The position numbers and the translations under genes were made by a program. The notes under the pieces are model-generated. The model searched no databases and had not been told where the DNA came from. It was given only the letters and a program-made list of their open reading frames with translations. A DNA stretch of 64,000 nucleotides from Streptomyces sp. NBC_00654 (lineage in GTDB: Bacteria; Actinomycetota; Actinomycetes; Streptomycetales; Streptomycetaceae): assembly GCF_026341775.1 (NCBI RefSeq), contig NZ_JAPEOB010000002.1:2542001-2606000 (forward strand), read 5' to 3'. This document shows positions 26,365-34,525 of this stretch, piece by piece (positions within the stretch are counted from its first letter, which is position 1; the number at the start of each line of letters is the position of its first letter).

Positions 26365-27516
26365 GTGAACTCTCCTTCTCTGTCTGCCAAGACCGATGCT
26401 CACCCGCCGGACAAGGCGCGACCGGAGATTCCGGCCCCCGGTGCCGCCTCCGGTGACGGCGGCGGCACCCCCAGGACCCCGGCGCCACGGCTCTACGCGC
26501 TCGACGCGCTGCGGGTCGTGGCGGCGCTGGCCGTTCTCGCCTTCCACTTCGCGGGGATCGACAAGGCGACCGCGGTCAACTGGGGCGAGAGCCCCCGCGA
26601 GCTGTTCCCCTGGCTCTTCCCCTTCGCCAAGTACGGCTCCTACGGCGTCCAGCTCTTCTTCATCATCAGCGGCTTCGTGATCTGTCTGTCGGCCTGGGGC
26701 CGGACCCCGGGGCAGTTCGTCCGCGCCCGGTTCCTGCGGCTCTTTCCCGCCTACTGGTTCTCGGTGGTCGTCGCCCTCGCGCTGTACCGGCTGCTGCCGG
26801 ACCCGGTCCGCGAGTCCCCCAGCTTCAGCGACGCCCTGACGAACCTGACGATGTTCCAGGTGCCCCTGAAGGCACAGCACATGGTCGGTGCCTACTGGAC
26901 GCTCTGGCTGGAGCTCTGCTTCTACCTGGTCTTCCTGGTCGTGCTGATCAAGGAGATCGACTTCCAGCGCGTGTACATCTTCTGCTGGTCGTGGCTGATC
27001 CTGTCCGTGCTGCTCCAGCAGGGCCCCGCCGTACCGCTCCTCACCACGCTGGCCCCCGCGCTGAACACCTCGCTGTTCGTCGCCGGGATCACCATGTACC
27101 TGATGTACCGCTTCGGGCCCGGCCTTAAGCTGTGGCTGCTCCTCGGCATGAGCTGGCTGACCATGCAGAGCGACCTCGTGGAACACGGGGACCGGCTGCG
27201 GGACGACCTGGGGTTCGACCGCAGCCCGTATGTGGCCCTGGCCGTGGTGACGGTCTCCTATCTCCTGGTGCTCGCGGTGGCGCTGCACCGGCTCGACGGG
27301 GTGCGGTGGCGCTGGCTGGCCACGGCGGGGGCGCTGGTGTACCCGCTGTACCTGCTCCACGAGGAGCTGGGCTGGGCCCTGATCCGTACCCTCCACGGGC
27401 ACCTGGGCGCATGGCCCACGCTGGCCGTCACCGTGCTGGTTCTGCTGGTGCTGTCCTGGCTGGTGCACCGCTGCGTGGAGCGGCCCTCGGTCCGCTGGCT
27501 GCGTACAAAGCTGTGA
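26365..27516 (+). CDS. Acyltransferase-3 family membrane protein
   Basis: 383 residues, with about ten hydrophobic helices after a disordered 40-residue N-terminus. It has the family's N-terminal LDALRVVAALAVLAFH, the YGVQLFFIISGFVI motif with FVRARFLRLFPAYW, the WTLWLELCFYLVFLV segment and the ending RPSVRWLRTKL. These enzymes move acetyl or other acyl groups to sugars, usually O-acetylation of wall or exported glycans. GTG 26365 has GAGGATGAGG upstream. Start 81 bases after the WbpD-like gene, so they are one operon. Possible role: O-acylation of the polymer encoded by this island. Confidence 0.9.
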   Translation: MNSPSLSAKTDAHPPDKARPEIPAPGAASGDGGGTPRTPAPRLYALDALRVVAALAVLAFHFAGIDKATAVNWGESPRELFPWLFPFAKYGSYGVQLFFIISGFVICLSAWGRTPGQFVRARFLRLFPAYWFSVVVALALYRLLPDPVRESPSFSDALTNLTMFQVPLKAQHMVGAYWTLWLELCFYLVFLVVLIKEIDFQRVYIFCWSWLILSVLLQQGPAVPLLTTLAPALNTSLFVAGITMYLMYRFGPGLKLWLLLGMSWLTMQSDLVEHGDRLRDDLGFDRSPYVALAVVTVSYLLVLAVALHRLDGVRWRWLATAGALVYPLYLLHEELGWALIRTLHGHLGAWPTLAVTVLVLLVLSWLVHRCVERPSVRWLRTKL

Positions 27517-27536
27517 CCCCGTGCGGACTGCGTGAG

Positions 27537-27574
27537 GAAGGGCCCCGCACCGGTTTTCCGGTGCGGGGCCCTTC
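27537..27574. terminator. Bidirectional terminator between acyltransferase and GT4 gene
   Basis: A 17-base-pair perfect stem, GAAGGGCCCCGCACCGG with its complement, and a TTTT loop, between two convergent genes (stops at 27516 and 27602). It can serve both strands. Confidence 0.85.
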
Positions 27575-27601
27575 TCGTGTCGGGTCAGCCGGAGCAGGGG
27601 C

Positions 27602-29209
27602 TCACGCGTGGGCGTCCGTCCGGGTCTCCGAGGCCGCCGCGGGCACCTTGGGGCGGTCCGGCAGCAGACGGCTGTAGATGCCGTCGAGGACCTCGGCCTG
27701 CGCCTCCCAGGTCCACTTCTCCAGCAGCCCCGGCTTGTCGTAGGCGGCCCGGTAGCGCTCGGGGTCGGCCAGCACGGCCTTCACCGCCCGGACGTAGTCC
27801 TCGGTGTCCTGGGCGCGGAAGACCTCGCCCTGGCCCGTCGACTCGACCATCTCGGACATCGTGCGGATGTCGCTGACGATCTGCGGGAGCCTGGCCTGCG
27901 AGTACTCGAAGAACTTGTTGCTCAGCGCCAGCTCGTGGTTGGCCAGGTGATGGAGCGGGCTGACGGCCGCGTCGGCCGGGGCCACGAACTCGGCGACCTG
28001 CCAGTGCGGGACGAACGGCAGGAAGTGCACCCGGTCGCCGACCCCCAGCTCGTCGACGAGCTTGCGGATCGTGGCGGTCGCCGCGTACGGCTTGCCCGGC
28101 GGCACGGAGACCATCGCGACATGCACGTCCGGCATGCGGGTGAGGCCCTCGATGATCGTCTCGACCCCGCGGACCGGGTTGATGCCACCGACGTACGCGA
28201 GGAGCGGGGTGTCCGCGCCGACGCCGCACAGCTCCCGCAGGTCCGGTACGGGGTCGGCTCCGGCGACCTCGTCCGCGCCCGGGGAGAGCACCGGGGCGTT
28301 CAGCACGACCGTCGGCAGTACGGACAGGCCGTGGCCCTCCTTGAGCAGCTCCGCCAGGGCCGGGGAGACCGTGATCACCGCGTCGGCGAACACGGCGTGC
28401 TCCTTCTCCCACGCCACATGGCCGGGCAGCCAGCGGCCGTGCCGCGGGGGCAGGCCGGGGACGTACTCATGGGCGTCCCAGACCAGCTTCACGGGCCGGC
28501 CGGCCGCGCGGGCGCGCACGGCGGCGCGGGCGCCGACGCCGAGCATCTTGAAGTCGTGGGCGTGGATCAGGTCGGGCTTCAGCGCGTCGATGTGCTTGGC
28601 GAAGGCCAGCTCGAAGTCCCACAGGTTCGGCATCAGACGGCGCCAGGAGCGCTGCTTCATCAGCGTCTGCCACACGGCGGTCGTGGTCCGGTCCAGGGAG
28701 GCGTCCAGCATGGACCGGCGCTTCTGCAGGTTCGTCGTCTCGCGGGCGCGCAGCGCGACCCACTTGCTGTAGATCTTGGCGCTCACGCGCGGCACCAGCA
28801 GACGGGCCTTGGAGCCGCCCGCGCTGCGGCCCGGGTGACCTGCCCTGGCCGCCTTCTCGGCCGCCTGCCGGAAGCTCAGGTCCGAGCGCCACGCCTTGGC
28901 GGCCTGCACCCGGTAGCGCGCCACCTGGGGCGAGCGGTAGGCGAGCGGGCGGCGGGGGAACGGGCGGCGCATGTCGTGCCGGCGCGGGTTGAGCGGGGTG
29001 GGCTTGGGGATCAGCCGCACCTCGGCGCTGCCGACCTTCCAGGAGTGCTTCTCGCTGTCCGGCGAGACTCCGAACAGCACGACGTCCCAGCCGGCGTCCG
29101 CCGCGGACCGGGCCGCCTTCTGTACCCGGGAGTCACCCCTGACCCCGTTGTCGACGAGCATGACCACTCGACCCCGGGGCTTGTGCCGCGTGGTGCTTTC
29201 GGGCTCCAT
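27602..29209 (-). CDS. GT4-type glycosyltransferase
   Basis: 535 residues from ATG 29209 (GGAAAGG upstream). GT-B fold: N-terminal MLVDNGVRGDSRVQKAARSAADAGWDV-type start, long basic insertion (residues 85-170), LIHAHDFKMLG, VWDAHEYVPGLP, ITVSPALAELL, then the donor-binding half with YVGGINPVRGVETIIEG, VHFLPFVPHWQVAEFVAPADAAVSPL and the E-x7-E-like block ELALSNKFFEYSQARLPQIVSD. It is paralogous to the N-terminal half of the gene at 30578-33190. The donor sugar is not readable. It is divergent from the WbpI-like gene. Confidence 0.9.
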   Translation of the reverse strand: MEPESTTRHKPRGRVVMLVDNGVRGDSRVQKAARSAADAGWDVVLFGVSPDSEKHSWKVGSAEVRLIPKPTPLNPRRHDMRRPFPRRPLAYRSPQVARYRVQAAKAWRSDLSFRQAAEKAARAGHPGRSAGGSKARLLVPRVSAKIYSKWVALRARETTNLQKRRSMLDASLDRTTTAVWQTLMKQRSWRRLMPNLWDFELAFAKHIDALKPDLIHAHDFKMLGVGARAAVRARAAGRPVKLVWDAHEYVPGLPPRHGRWLPGHVAWEKEHAVFADAVITVSPALAELLKEGHGLSVLPTVVLNAPVLSPGADEVAGADPVPDLRELCGVGADTPLLAYVGGINPVRGVETIIEGLTRMPDVHVAMVSVPPGKPYAATATIRKLVDELGVGDRVHFLPFVPHWQVAEFVAPADAAVSPLHHLANHELALSNKFFEYSQARLPQIVSDIRTMSEMVESTGQGEVFRAQDTEDYVRAVKAVLADPERYRAAYDKPGLLEKWTWEAQAEVLDGIYSRLLPDRPKVPAAASETRTDAHA

Positions 29210-29382
29210 GTACGCGCCTTTCCTGATAGCCGCCGTCACGGCCTTCTCCCCGCCGCAGACATACCGCAGCCAGCGAGCATACCGGCCCCCCGGGACCCTG
29301 CGGTGACCGTGCCCCGCAAGGCTCCACGTACCATCGGACCCGGCCCGCAACGGGCCCGGCAGCCTCCAAGGAGAAGAACAAC

Positions 29383-30474
29383 GTGAAGGTCCTCAGCGTC
29401 GTCGGGGCCCGGCCCCAGCTCGTGAAACTCGCCCCCATCGCCGCGGCCTTCGCCGGCACGTCCCATCAGCATGTCATCGTGCACACCGGCCAGCACTACG
29501 ACGCCGATCTGTCCGATGTGTTCTTCGACGGGCTCGGCATCCCCGCCCCGGACGTCCACCTGGGCGTGGGCTCCGGAAGCCACGGGGTGCAGACCGGAGC
29601 GGTGCTCGCCGCCATGGACAAGGTACTGGAGGACGAGCGGCCGGACTGGGTCCTGGTCTACGGGGACACCAACTCCACCGTCGCCGGCGCGCTGTCCGCG
29701 GTGAAGATGCACCTGCCGGTCGCCCACCTCGAAGCGGGCCTGCGCTCGTTCAACCGCCGGATGCCCGAGGAGCACAACCGGGTCCTCACCGACCACTGCG
29801 CCGACCTGCTGCTCGCCCCCACCGAGGAGGCCATGCGCCACCTGGCCAACGAGGGCCTGGCCGGGCGTTCCCGGCTCGCGGGTGACGTGATGGTCGACAT
29901 CTGCCTGCGCATCCGTGACGCGGTGGCCGCCGGGGAGCACCCCGCACCGGCCCTGCCCGAGGGCATCGACCCGGCAGCGCCGTTCCTGCTCGCCACGCTC
30001 CACCGGCCGGACAACACCGACGACCCGGAGCGGCTGTCGGCGATCCTTGCCTCGCTGGCCGCGCTTCCGGTGCCGGTGGCGCTGCTCGCGCACCCGCGTC
30101 TGGTGGCGCGCGCCGAGGAGCACGGCATCAAGCTGGAGCAGGGCAACCTGCACGTCGGCCGCCCGCTGCCGTACGCCGGTCTGGTCGCCGCCGTGGTGGC
30201 CTCGGCCGGTGTGGTCACCGACTCGGGCGGTCTCCAGAAGGAGGCGTTCCTGCTCGGCCGGGCGTGCACCACGGTCCGCCCGGAGACGGAGTGGGTGGAG
30301 ACCCTGGAGGGCGGCTGGAACGTCCTCGTCCCGGACCCGCACGAGCTGCCCGCGGACGAGTTCGCGGCGCTGGCGACCCGCCCGGCCCCGGAGACCGAGC
30401 GCGGTACGCCCTACGGCGAGGGCACCGCGGCCGTACGGGTCGTGGAGCTGATGGAGGAGGCGCTGCGCGGCTGA
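29383..30474 (+). CDS. UDP-GlcNAc(3NAcA) 2-epimerase, WecB/WbpI-like
   Basis: 363 residues of the non-hydrolysing UDP-GlcNAc 2-epimerase family: VVGARPQLVKLAPI, HTGQHYD, VYGDTNSTVAGALSA, HLEAGLRSFNRRMPEEHNR, GDVMVD, TLHRPDNTDD, and VVTDSGGLQKEAF. ATG 29383 after AAGGAGAAG. Family members act either on UDP-GlcNAc (WecB) or on UDP-GlcNAc3NAcA (WbpI/WlbD). Because all four other enzymes of the second pathway are in the same island, the WbpI-type role is preferred, but residues cannot settle it by eye. Confidence 0.92.
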   Translation: MKVLSVVGARPQLVKLAPIAAAFAGTSHQHVIVHTGQHYDADLSDVFFDGLGIPAPDVHLGVGSGSHGVQTGAVLAAMDKVLEDERPDWVLVYGDTNSTVAGALSAVKMHLPVAHLEAGLRSFNRRMPEEHNRVLTDHCADLLLAPTEEAMRHLANEGLAGRSRLAGDVMVDICLRIRDAVAAGEHPAPALPEGIDPAAPFLLATLHRPDNTDDPERLSAILASLAALPVPVALLAHPRLVARAEEHGIKLEQGNLHVGRPLPYAGLVAAVVASAGVVTDSGGLQKEAFLLGRACTTVRPETEWVETLEGGWNVLVPDPHELPADEFAALATRPAPETERGTPYGEGTAAVRVVELMEEALRG

Positions 30475-30495
30475 CCGAGGCCAACCGGCGTACGA

Positions 30496-30535
30496 GAAGG
30501 GGCTCCCCGGCCGACTGCGGCCGGGGAGCCCCTTC
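30496..30535. terminator. Bidirectional terminator between epimerase and double-GT gene
   Basis: 18-base-pair perfect stem (GAAGGGGCTCCCCGGCCG with its complement) with a four-base loop, between the convergent stops at 30474 and 30578. Confidence 0.85.
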
Positions 30536-30577
30536 TGTCATGTCCTCGCGCGAAGACGGGCGTCCTCGCGGTGCCGG

Positions 30578-33190
30578 TCAGCGCCTCAGGAAACCGTCCA
30601 GGGCGCGGGCCGTGGCGGTGCCGTCGTGGTACTCCCGTGCGAACGCGGCCGACTCGGCGCCGATCCGGGCCGTGCCCTCACGGTCGGCGAGCAGCGCCTC
30701 CATGACCGAGTCCAGCGTCTCCGGGGTGGCGTTGACGATCGGCGGGGTCACTCCGCACGCCGCGATCGACTCCTTGTCGAGGTGGGCGACCACCGGCTTG
30801 CCGGCGGCCATGCCCTCGCAGGCGAACGTCCCGTACGTACCGATGGCGAACTGGTCGACGATGATGTCCGCCTCCATCACCATCTCCCGGACCGTGGCCC
30901 AGGAGACCTTCTCGGCCAGCCGGAAATCGATCAGGCCCCGGTCGTGGAGGTCCTGGAGCACCGGCAGCACCCGGTCGGTGCCCTTGGTCCAGCGCGCCGA
31001 GGGGGCGTGCAGGACGACAGGGCGTTCGCGCTGCATCACCGGCCGGTCGCAGGCCCATGCCTCGACGTCCACGACGAGCGGCGCCCAGGTGGCCATCGGC
31101 AGGTCCAGCAGCAGGTCGGGCGTGGTGACGAAGACCGGCAGCCCGCTCTCCCGCGCGATACGCCGGTTCCGCTCCGCGATCGCCGCCAGCTTGTCCTCGT
31201 AGCCCTCGGGGGCGTCGAGGAAGAGGGAGTACGGGTTGCGCTTCCGGTGCTGTGCGGGGTCGCGCACCTCACTGCCGTGGGCGAGCAGCGCGACCTTCAG
31301 CCCGCCGTTGAGGAGCGCGGGCAGGTCGCCCTCGATGCTGTCGCCGTTCAGTCCGCCGAAGACGGGGCGGAAGGCGTCGGCGATGAGGTGCGTGTAGCGC
31401 GGCACGATCCGCTGCACCTGTTCGAGCTGCACATCGAGGTTCTTGAGGGACTTGCCGTCGACATAGACGTCGGCCGGGTACTCGTGCGTCTGCGCGGTGC
31501 GGTGCTTGACCACTTCCGCCGAGACGTCGGAGCGCTCACGGGTGACTGCCTGCGCGAAGGCGGCGAGCTGCCCGGCGTAGTTGGCCGGGCCCAGACCGAG
31601 CTTGACCGGGGTCTTGCCGAGCGGCGTCCAGCCCCGCTCCAGCTCCTCGCGCGGCTCCTCGTCCTCCTCGGTGTCGGTGACGGCGCGCTCGACGGCTCCC
31701 CAGGAGAAGCCCGCCGCGGGCGCGGGCGGGGTGAGGCCCGAGATCTCGCTGTAGAGCGCCATCAGGCCCTCGCACTGATGCTCCCAGGAGAGCTCGGTGA
31801 GGATGGGCTCGGTGATGTGCTCCTTCATCTCCGCGACACCGGCGATGCCACGGGTGACGGCCTCGACGAACGAGGCGGCGTCGCCGGAGACGAACACCTC
31901 GCCGACGCCGTGCTCCCGTACGAACGCGCTGAGGGTCTTCACATCGCTGGCGATGATCGGCAGCCCCGCGTGCAGGTACTCGGCCGTCTTGGTCGGCAGG
32001 GACAGCTCGTAGTTGATCGTCCGCTGGGAACAGATCAGACCGAGGTCCGCGGTGGAGAGGTAGTCCGCCACCTCGTGCTGGGCCACGTAGGGAACCACAT
32101 GGATGCGGTCCCGTACGCCGGTCTCCTCGGCGAGTTCCAGCAGTCTGACCAGCTCCGGGCTGCGCTTGCCCGCGACGACCGCGAGGTGGTAGCCGGGCAG
32201 CCCGGCCAGACCCTCCACCGCGGTGCCGAGCCCGCGTTCGGAGGAGATCCAGCCGGAGTACACGAGCAGCGGGACGCTGTCGTCGAGGCCGCAGGCCTGC
32301 CGGACCGACACGCGCCCGGCGGCGCCGCCGATGGTCTCGCGGATCGGGGTGTTGCGGACCACGAGGGGCGTCTTCGCCAGTGCGTAGTCCTGCTGGATGA
32401 CCTCGGCGATCTCCGGGGAGACCGTCACCACGGCGTCGGCCTTGCCGATGAACTCCTTCTCCACGGCGGGGAAGGCGGTGGTCATCAGCGGCTGGGGCCA
32501 CTCGACGCCCGCGACGTACTCGTGCGCGTCGTACAGCCAGGCGCACTTGCGGCCGCTCGCCCGCAGCCGGGCGGCAGCCATGGCACCCAGGTTGATGGCG
32601 GTGATGTCGTTGGCGTGGATGACGTCCGGCGCGAGCTTCTCGATGACGGGGCCGAATGCCAGGTCCAGGTCGAGCAGGGCCGGCCAGTCCTTGCGCCAGT
32701 CGCCGGTGGGCTGCTGCTCGGGCTTGCGCCGCTGCTCCCACTTGTAGGCCTTCAGCCGCAGCTTGTGCGCGCCGCGGCGGGCCCGCACCACGGCCTTGAG
32801 CCCGACGGCAGCCGGTCCGCCGAGGGCCGTGGACTGGCTCAACCACCCGATCCTGGCGGTCTGTTCACGCACCCAGGTGCCGTGCGCGGCACGCAACTGC
32901 TCCAGTCCCGCACGGTCCTTGATGCCGAACTGCGTCAGATGCGCGCGGGCGCCGCCCTGGACGGCGCGGGCCGCCACCCGTCGCTTCATATGGGCGGCGA
33001 CCGGTACACGTACGACCTTGACCGGTCCGAACCAGGAGCGCTCGGTGTGCTTGGAAAGGCTGCGGCCGATGAGAGTGACGTCCCAGCCGGCGCGAGCAGC
33101 GGCGAGCGCCGTCTTCTGCACCCGGGAGTCCCCAGTGATGCCGTTGGCGACGATGACGGCAAGTTTGGGGCGGGCGACAGATGTTGACAT
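30578..33190 (-). CDS. Fusion of two glycosyltransferases (GT4 + GT-B-like)
   Basis: 870 residues from ATG 33190 (AAGGA upstream). Residues 1-510 form a GT4-like enzyme: VANGITGDSRVQKTALAAA, VIHANDITAINLG, YDAHEYVAGVEW, VTVSPEIAEVIQ, VYSGWISSERGLGTAVEG, and NYELSLPTKTAEYLHAGLPIIASD. A linker of about 40 acidic residues (TDTEEDEEPREELE) follows, then a second domain (about 540-870) with DVYVDGKSLK, LIADAFRPVFGGLNGD, RPVVLHAPSARWTKGTDRVLP, VDQFAIGTYGTFACEGMAAGKPVVAHLD. That is again a GT-B donor half. Two sequential sugar transfers by one polypeptide are likely. The first domain is paralogous to the gene at 27602-29209. Confidence 0.85.
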   Translation of the reverse strand: MSTSVARPKLAVIVANGITGDSRVQKTALAAARAGWDVTLIGRSLSKHTERSWFGPVKVVRVPVAAHMKRRVAARAVQGGARAHLTQFGIKDRAGLEQLRAAHGTWVREQTARIGWLSQSTALGGPAAVGLKAVVRARRGAHKLRLKAYKWEQRRKPEQQPTGDWRKDWPALLDLDLAFGPVIEKLAPDVIHANDITAINLGAMAAARLRASGRKCAWLYDAHEYVAGVEWPQPLMTTAFPAVEKEFIGKADAVVTVSPEIAEVIQQDYALAKTPLVVRNTPIRETIGGAAGRVSVRQACGLDDSVPLLVYSGWISSERGLGTAVEGLAGLPGYHLAVVAGKRSPELVRLLELAEETGVRDRIHVVPYVAQHEVADYLSTADLGLICSQRTINYELSLPTKTAEYLHAGLPIIASDVKTLSAFVREHGVGEVFVSGDAASFVEAVTRGIAGVAEMKEHITEPILTELSWEHQCEGLMALYSEISGLTPPAPAAGFSWGAVERAVTDTEEDEEPREELERGWTPLGKTPVKLGLGPANYAGQLAAFAQAVTRERSDVSAEVVKHRTAQTHEYPADVYVDGKSLKNLDVQLEQVQRIVPRYTHLIADAFRPVFGGLNGDSIEGDLPALLNGGLKVALLAHGSEVRDPAQHRKRNPYSLFLDAPEGYEDKLAAIAERNRRIARESGLPVFVTTPDLLLDLPMATWAPLVVDVEAWACDRPVMQRERPVVLHAPSARWTKGTDRVLPVLQDLHDRGLIDFRLAEKVSWATVREMVMEADIIVDQFAIGTYGTFACEGMAAGKPVVAHLDKESIAACGVTPPIVNATPETLDSVMEALLADREGTARIGAESAAFAREYHDGTATARALDGFLRR

Positions 33191-33236
33191 GCTTCAATCC
33201 TTACACGACAAACTGAGCTATCCCGGACATATTAGG

Positions 33237-34520
33237 TCAACCTCCGATAACAACGCGGCGAACACCTTCCCAGCGGGCCGGGTCCGTCGTCCGCCGCCCG
33301 TCGACCAGGACGCGGACGTCCGGCAGGTCGGCGGCGGCCAGCTCGCGGTACTCGGCGTGGTCGGCCTGGAGGACGGCCGCGGTGACGGTCTGGCCCTCGT
33401 GCGGGACGAGACCGTGCGCGGTCAGCTCCTGGGGGGTGTACATCGGGTCCGAGACGAACGGCACCGCGCCGCGCGCCTTCAGCGCCTCGACGACTCCGAA
33501 GACACCGGAGAACGCGGTCTCCTTGACCCCGCCGCGGTAGGCGGCGCCCAGCACCAGCACGCCGACGCCGTCCAGGTCGCCGTAGGCGGCGGCCAGCAGG
33601 TCCACGGCGTACTCGGGCATCGCGGCGTTGGCCTCACGGGCCGAGCGCACGACGGTCGCCTCCGGGTCGTTCCACAGGTACATCCGCGGGTAGATCGGGA
33701 TGCAGTGGCCGCCGACGGCGATTCCGGGCTGGTGGATGTGACTGTAGGGCTGGCTGTTGCAGGCCTCGATGACCTTCTTGACGTCGATGCCGCTCCGGTC
33801 GGCGAACCGGGCGAACTGGTTGGCCAGACCGATGTTGACGTCGCGGTAGGTGGTCTCGGCGAGCTTGGCGAGCTCGGAGGCCTCCGCCGTACCGAGGTCC
33901 CACACGCCGTTGGGCCGCGGCAGGTCCTCGCGCTCGTCGAAGTCGAGCACGGCCTCGTAGAACTCGACACCGTGCCGGGCGGACGCCTCGTCGATGCCGC
34001 CGACGAGCTTGGGGTAGCGGCGCAGGTCGGCGAAGACCCGGCCGGTCAGCACCCGCTCCGGGGAGAAGACCAGGTGGAAGTCCTCGCCCGGGGTGAGTCC
34101 GGAGCCCTCGGCCAGCATCGGCGCCCAGCGGGTACGGGTGGTGCCGACCGGCAGCGTGGTCTCGTAGCTCACCAGGGTGCCCGGCTTCAGCCCGGCGGCG
34201 ATCGCCTTGGTGGCGGCGTCCATCCAGCCGAAGTCCGGGGTGCCCTCGGCGTCCACGAAGAGCGGGACGACGACCACGACGGCGTCGGACGCGGCGACCG
34301 CGGCCGTGGTGTCCGTCGTCGCGGAGAGCAGACCGGCGCCCACCGTCTCCTTGAGCATGACGTCCAGGTCGTGCTCGCCGGGGAACGGCTCGGTGGCCGC
34401 GTTGACCAGCTCGACGACCTTCTCGTTGACGTCCGCGCCGATGACCGTGTGGCCCTTGGCTGCGAACTGCACGGCGAGCGGAAGTCCGATCTTGCCGAGC
34501 GCGACTACACAGATGTTCAT
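33237..34520 (-). CDS. UDP-sugar 6-dehydrogenase (WbpA-like)
   Basis: 427 residues of the UDP-Glc/GlcNAc/ManNAc dehydrogenase family. It has N-terminal Rossmann ALGKIGLPLA, FSPERVLTG, KLAETTYRDVNIGLANQFA, the catalytic cysteine C273 in GGHCIPIYPR, and VLGAAYRGGVKETAFS in the C-terminal NAD-binding-like domain. It would oxidise C6 twice, giving a uronic acid. ATG 34520, GGAAG upstream. The stop of the GT2 gene is five bases away, so it is the last of a coupled four-gene run. UDP-GlcNAc as the substrate is inferred from the neighbouring WbpB/WbpE-like genes. Confidence 0.9.
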   Translation of the reverse strand: MNICVVALGKIGLPLAVQFAAKGHTVIGADVNEKVVELVNAATEPFPGEHDLDVMLKETVGAGLLSATTDTTAAVAASDAVVVVVPLFVDAEGTPDFGWMDAATKAIAAGLKPGTLVSYETTLPVGTTRTRWAPMLAEGSGLTPGEDFHLVFSPERVLTGRVFADLRRYPKLVGGIDEASARHGVEFYEAVLDFDEREDLPRPNGVWDLGTAEASELAKLAETTYRDVNIGLANQFARFADRSGIDVKKVIEACNSQPYSHIHQPGIAVGGHCIPIYPRMYLWNDPEATVVRSAREANAAMPEYAVDLLAAAYGDLDGVGVLVLGAAYRGGVKETAFSGVFGVVEALKARGAVPFVSDPMYTPQELTAHGLVPHEGQTVTAAVLQADHAEYRELAAADLPDVRVLVDGRRTTDPARWEGVRRVVIGG

Positions 34521-34525
34521 CGGGT

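Noticed and set aside
29383..30474. Plain UDP-GlcNAc 2-epimerase for ManNAc synthesis
   Set aside because: Possible by motif, but the other four enzymes of the diacetamido pathway in the same island favour the WbpI role; kept as an alternative.
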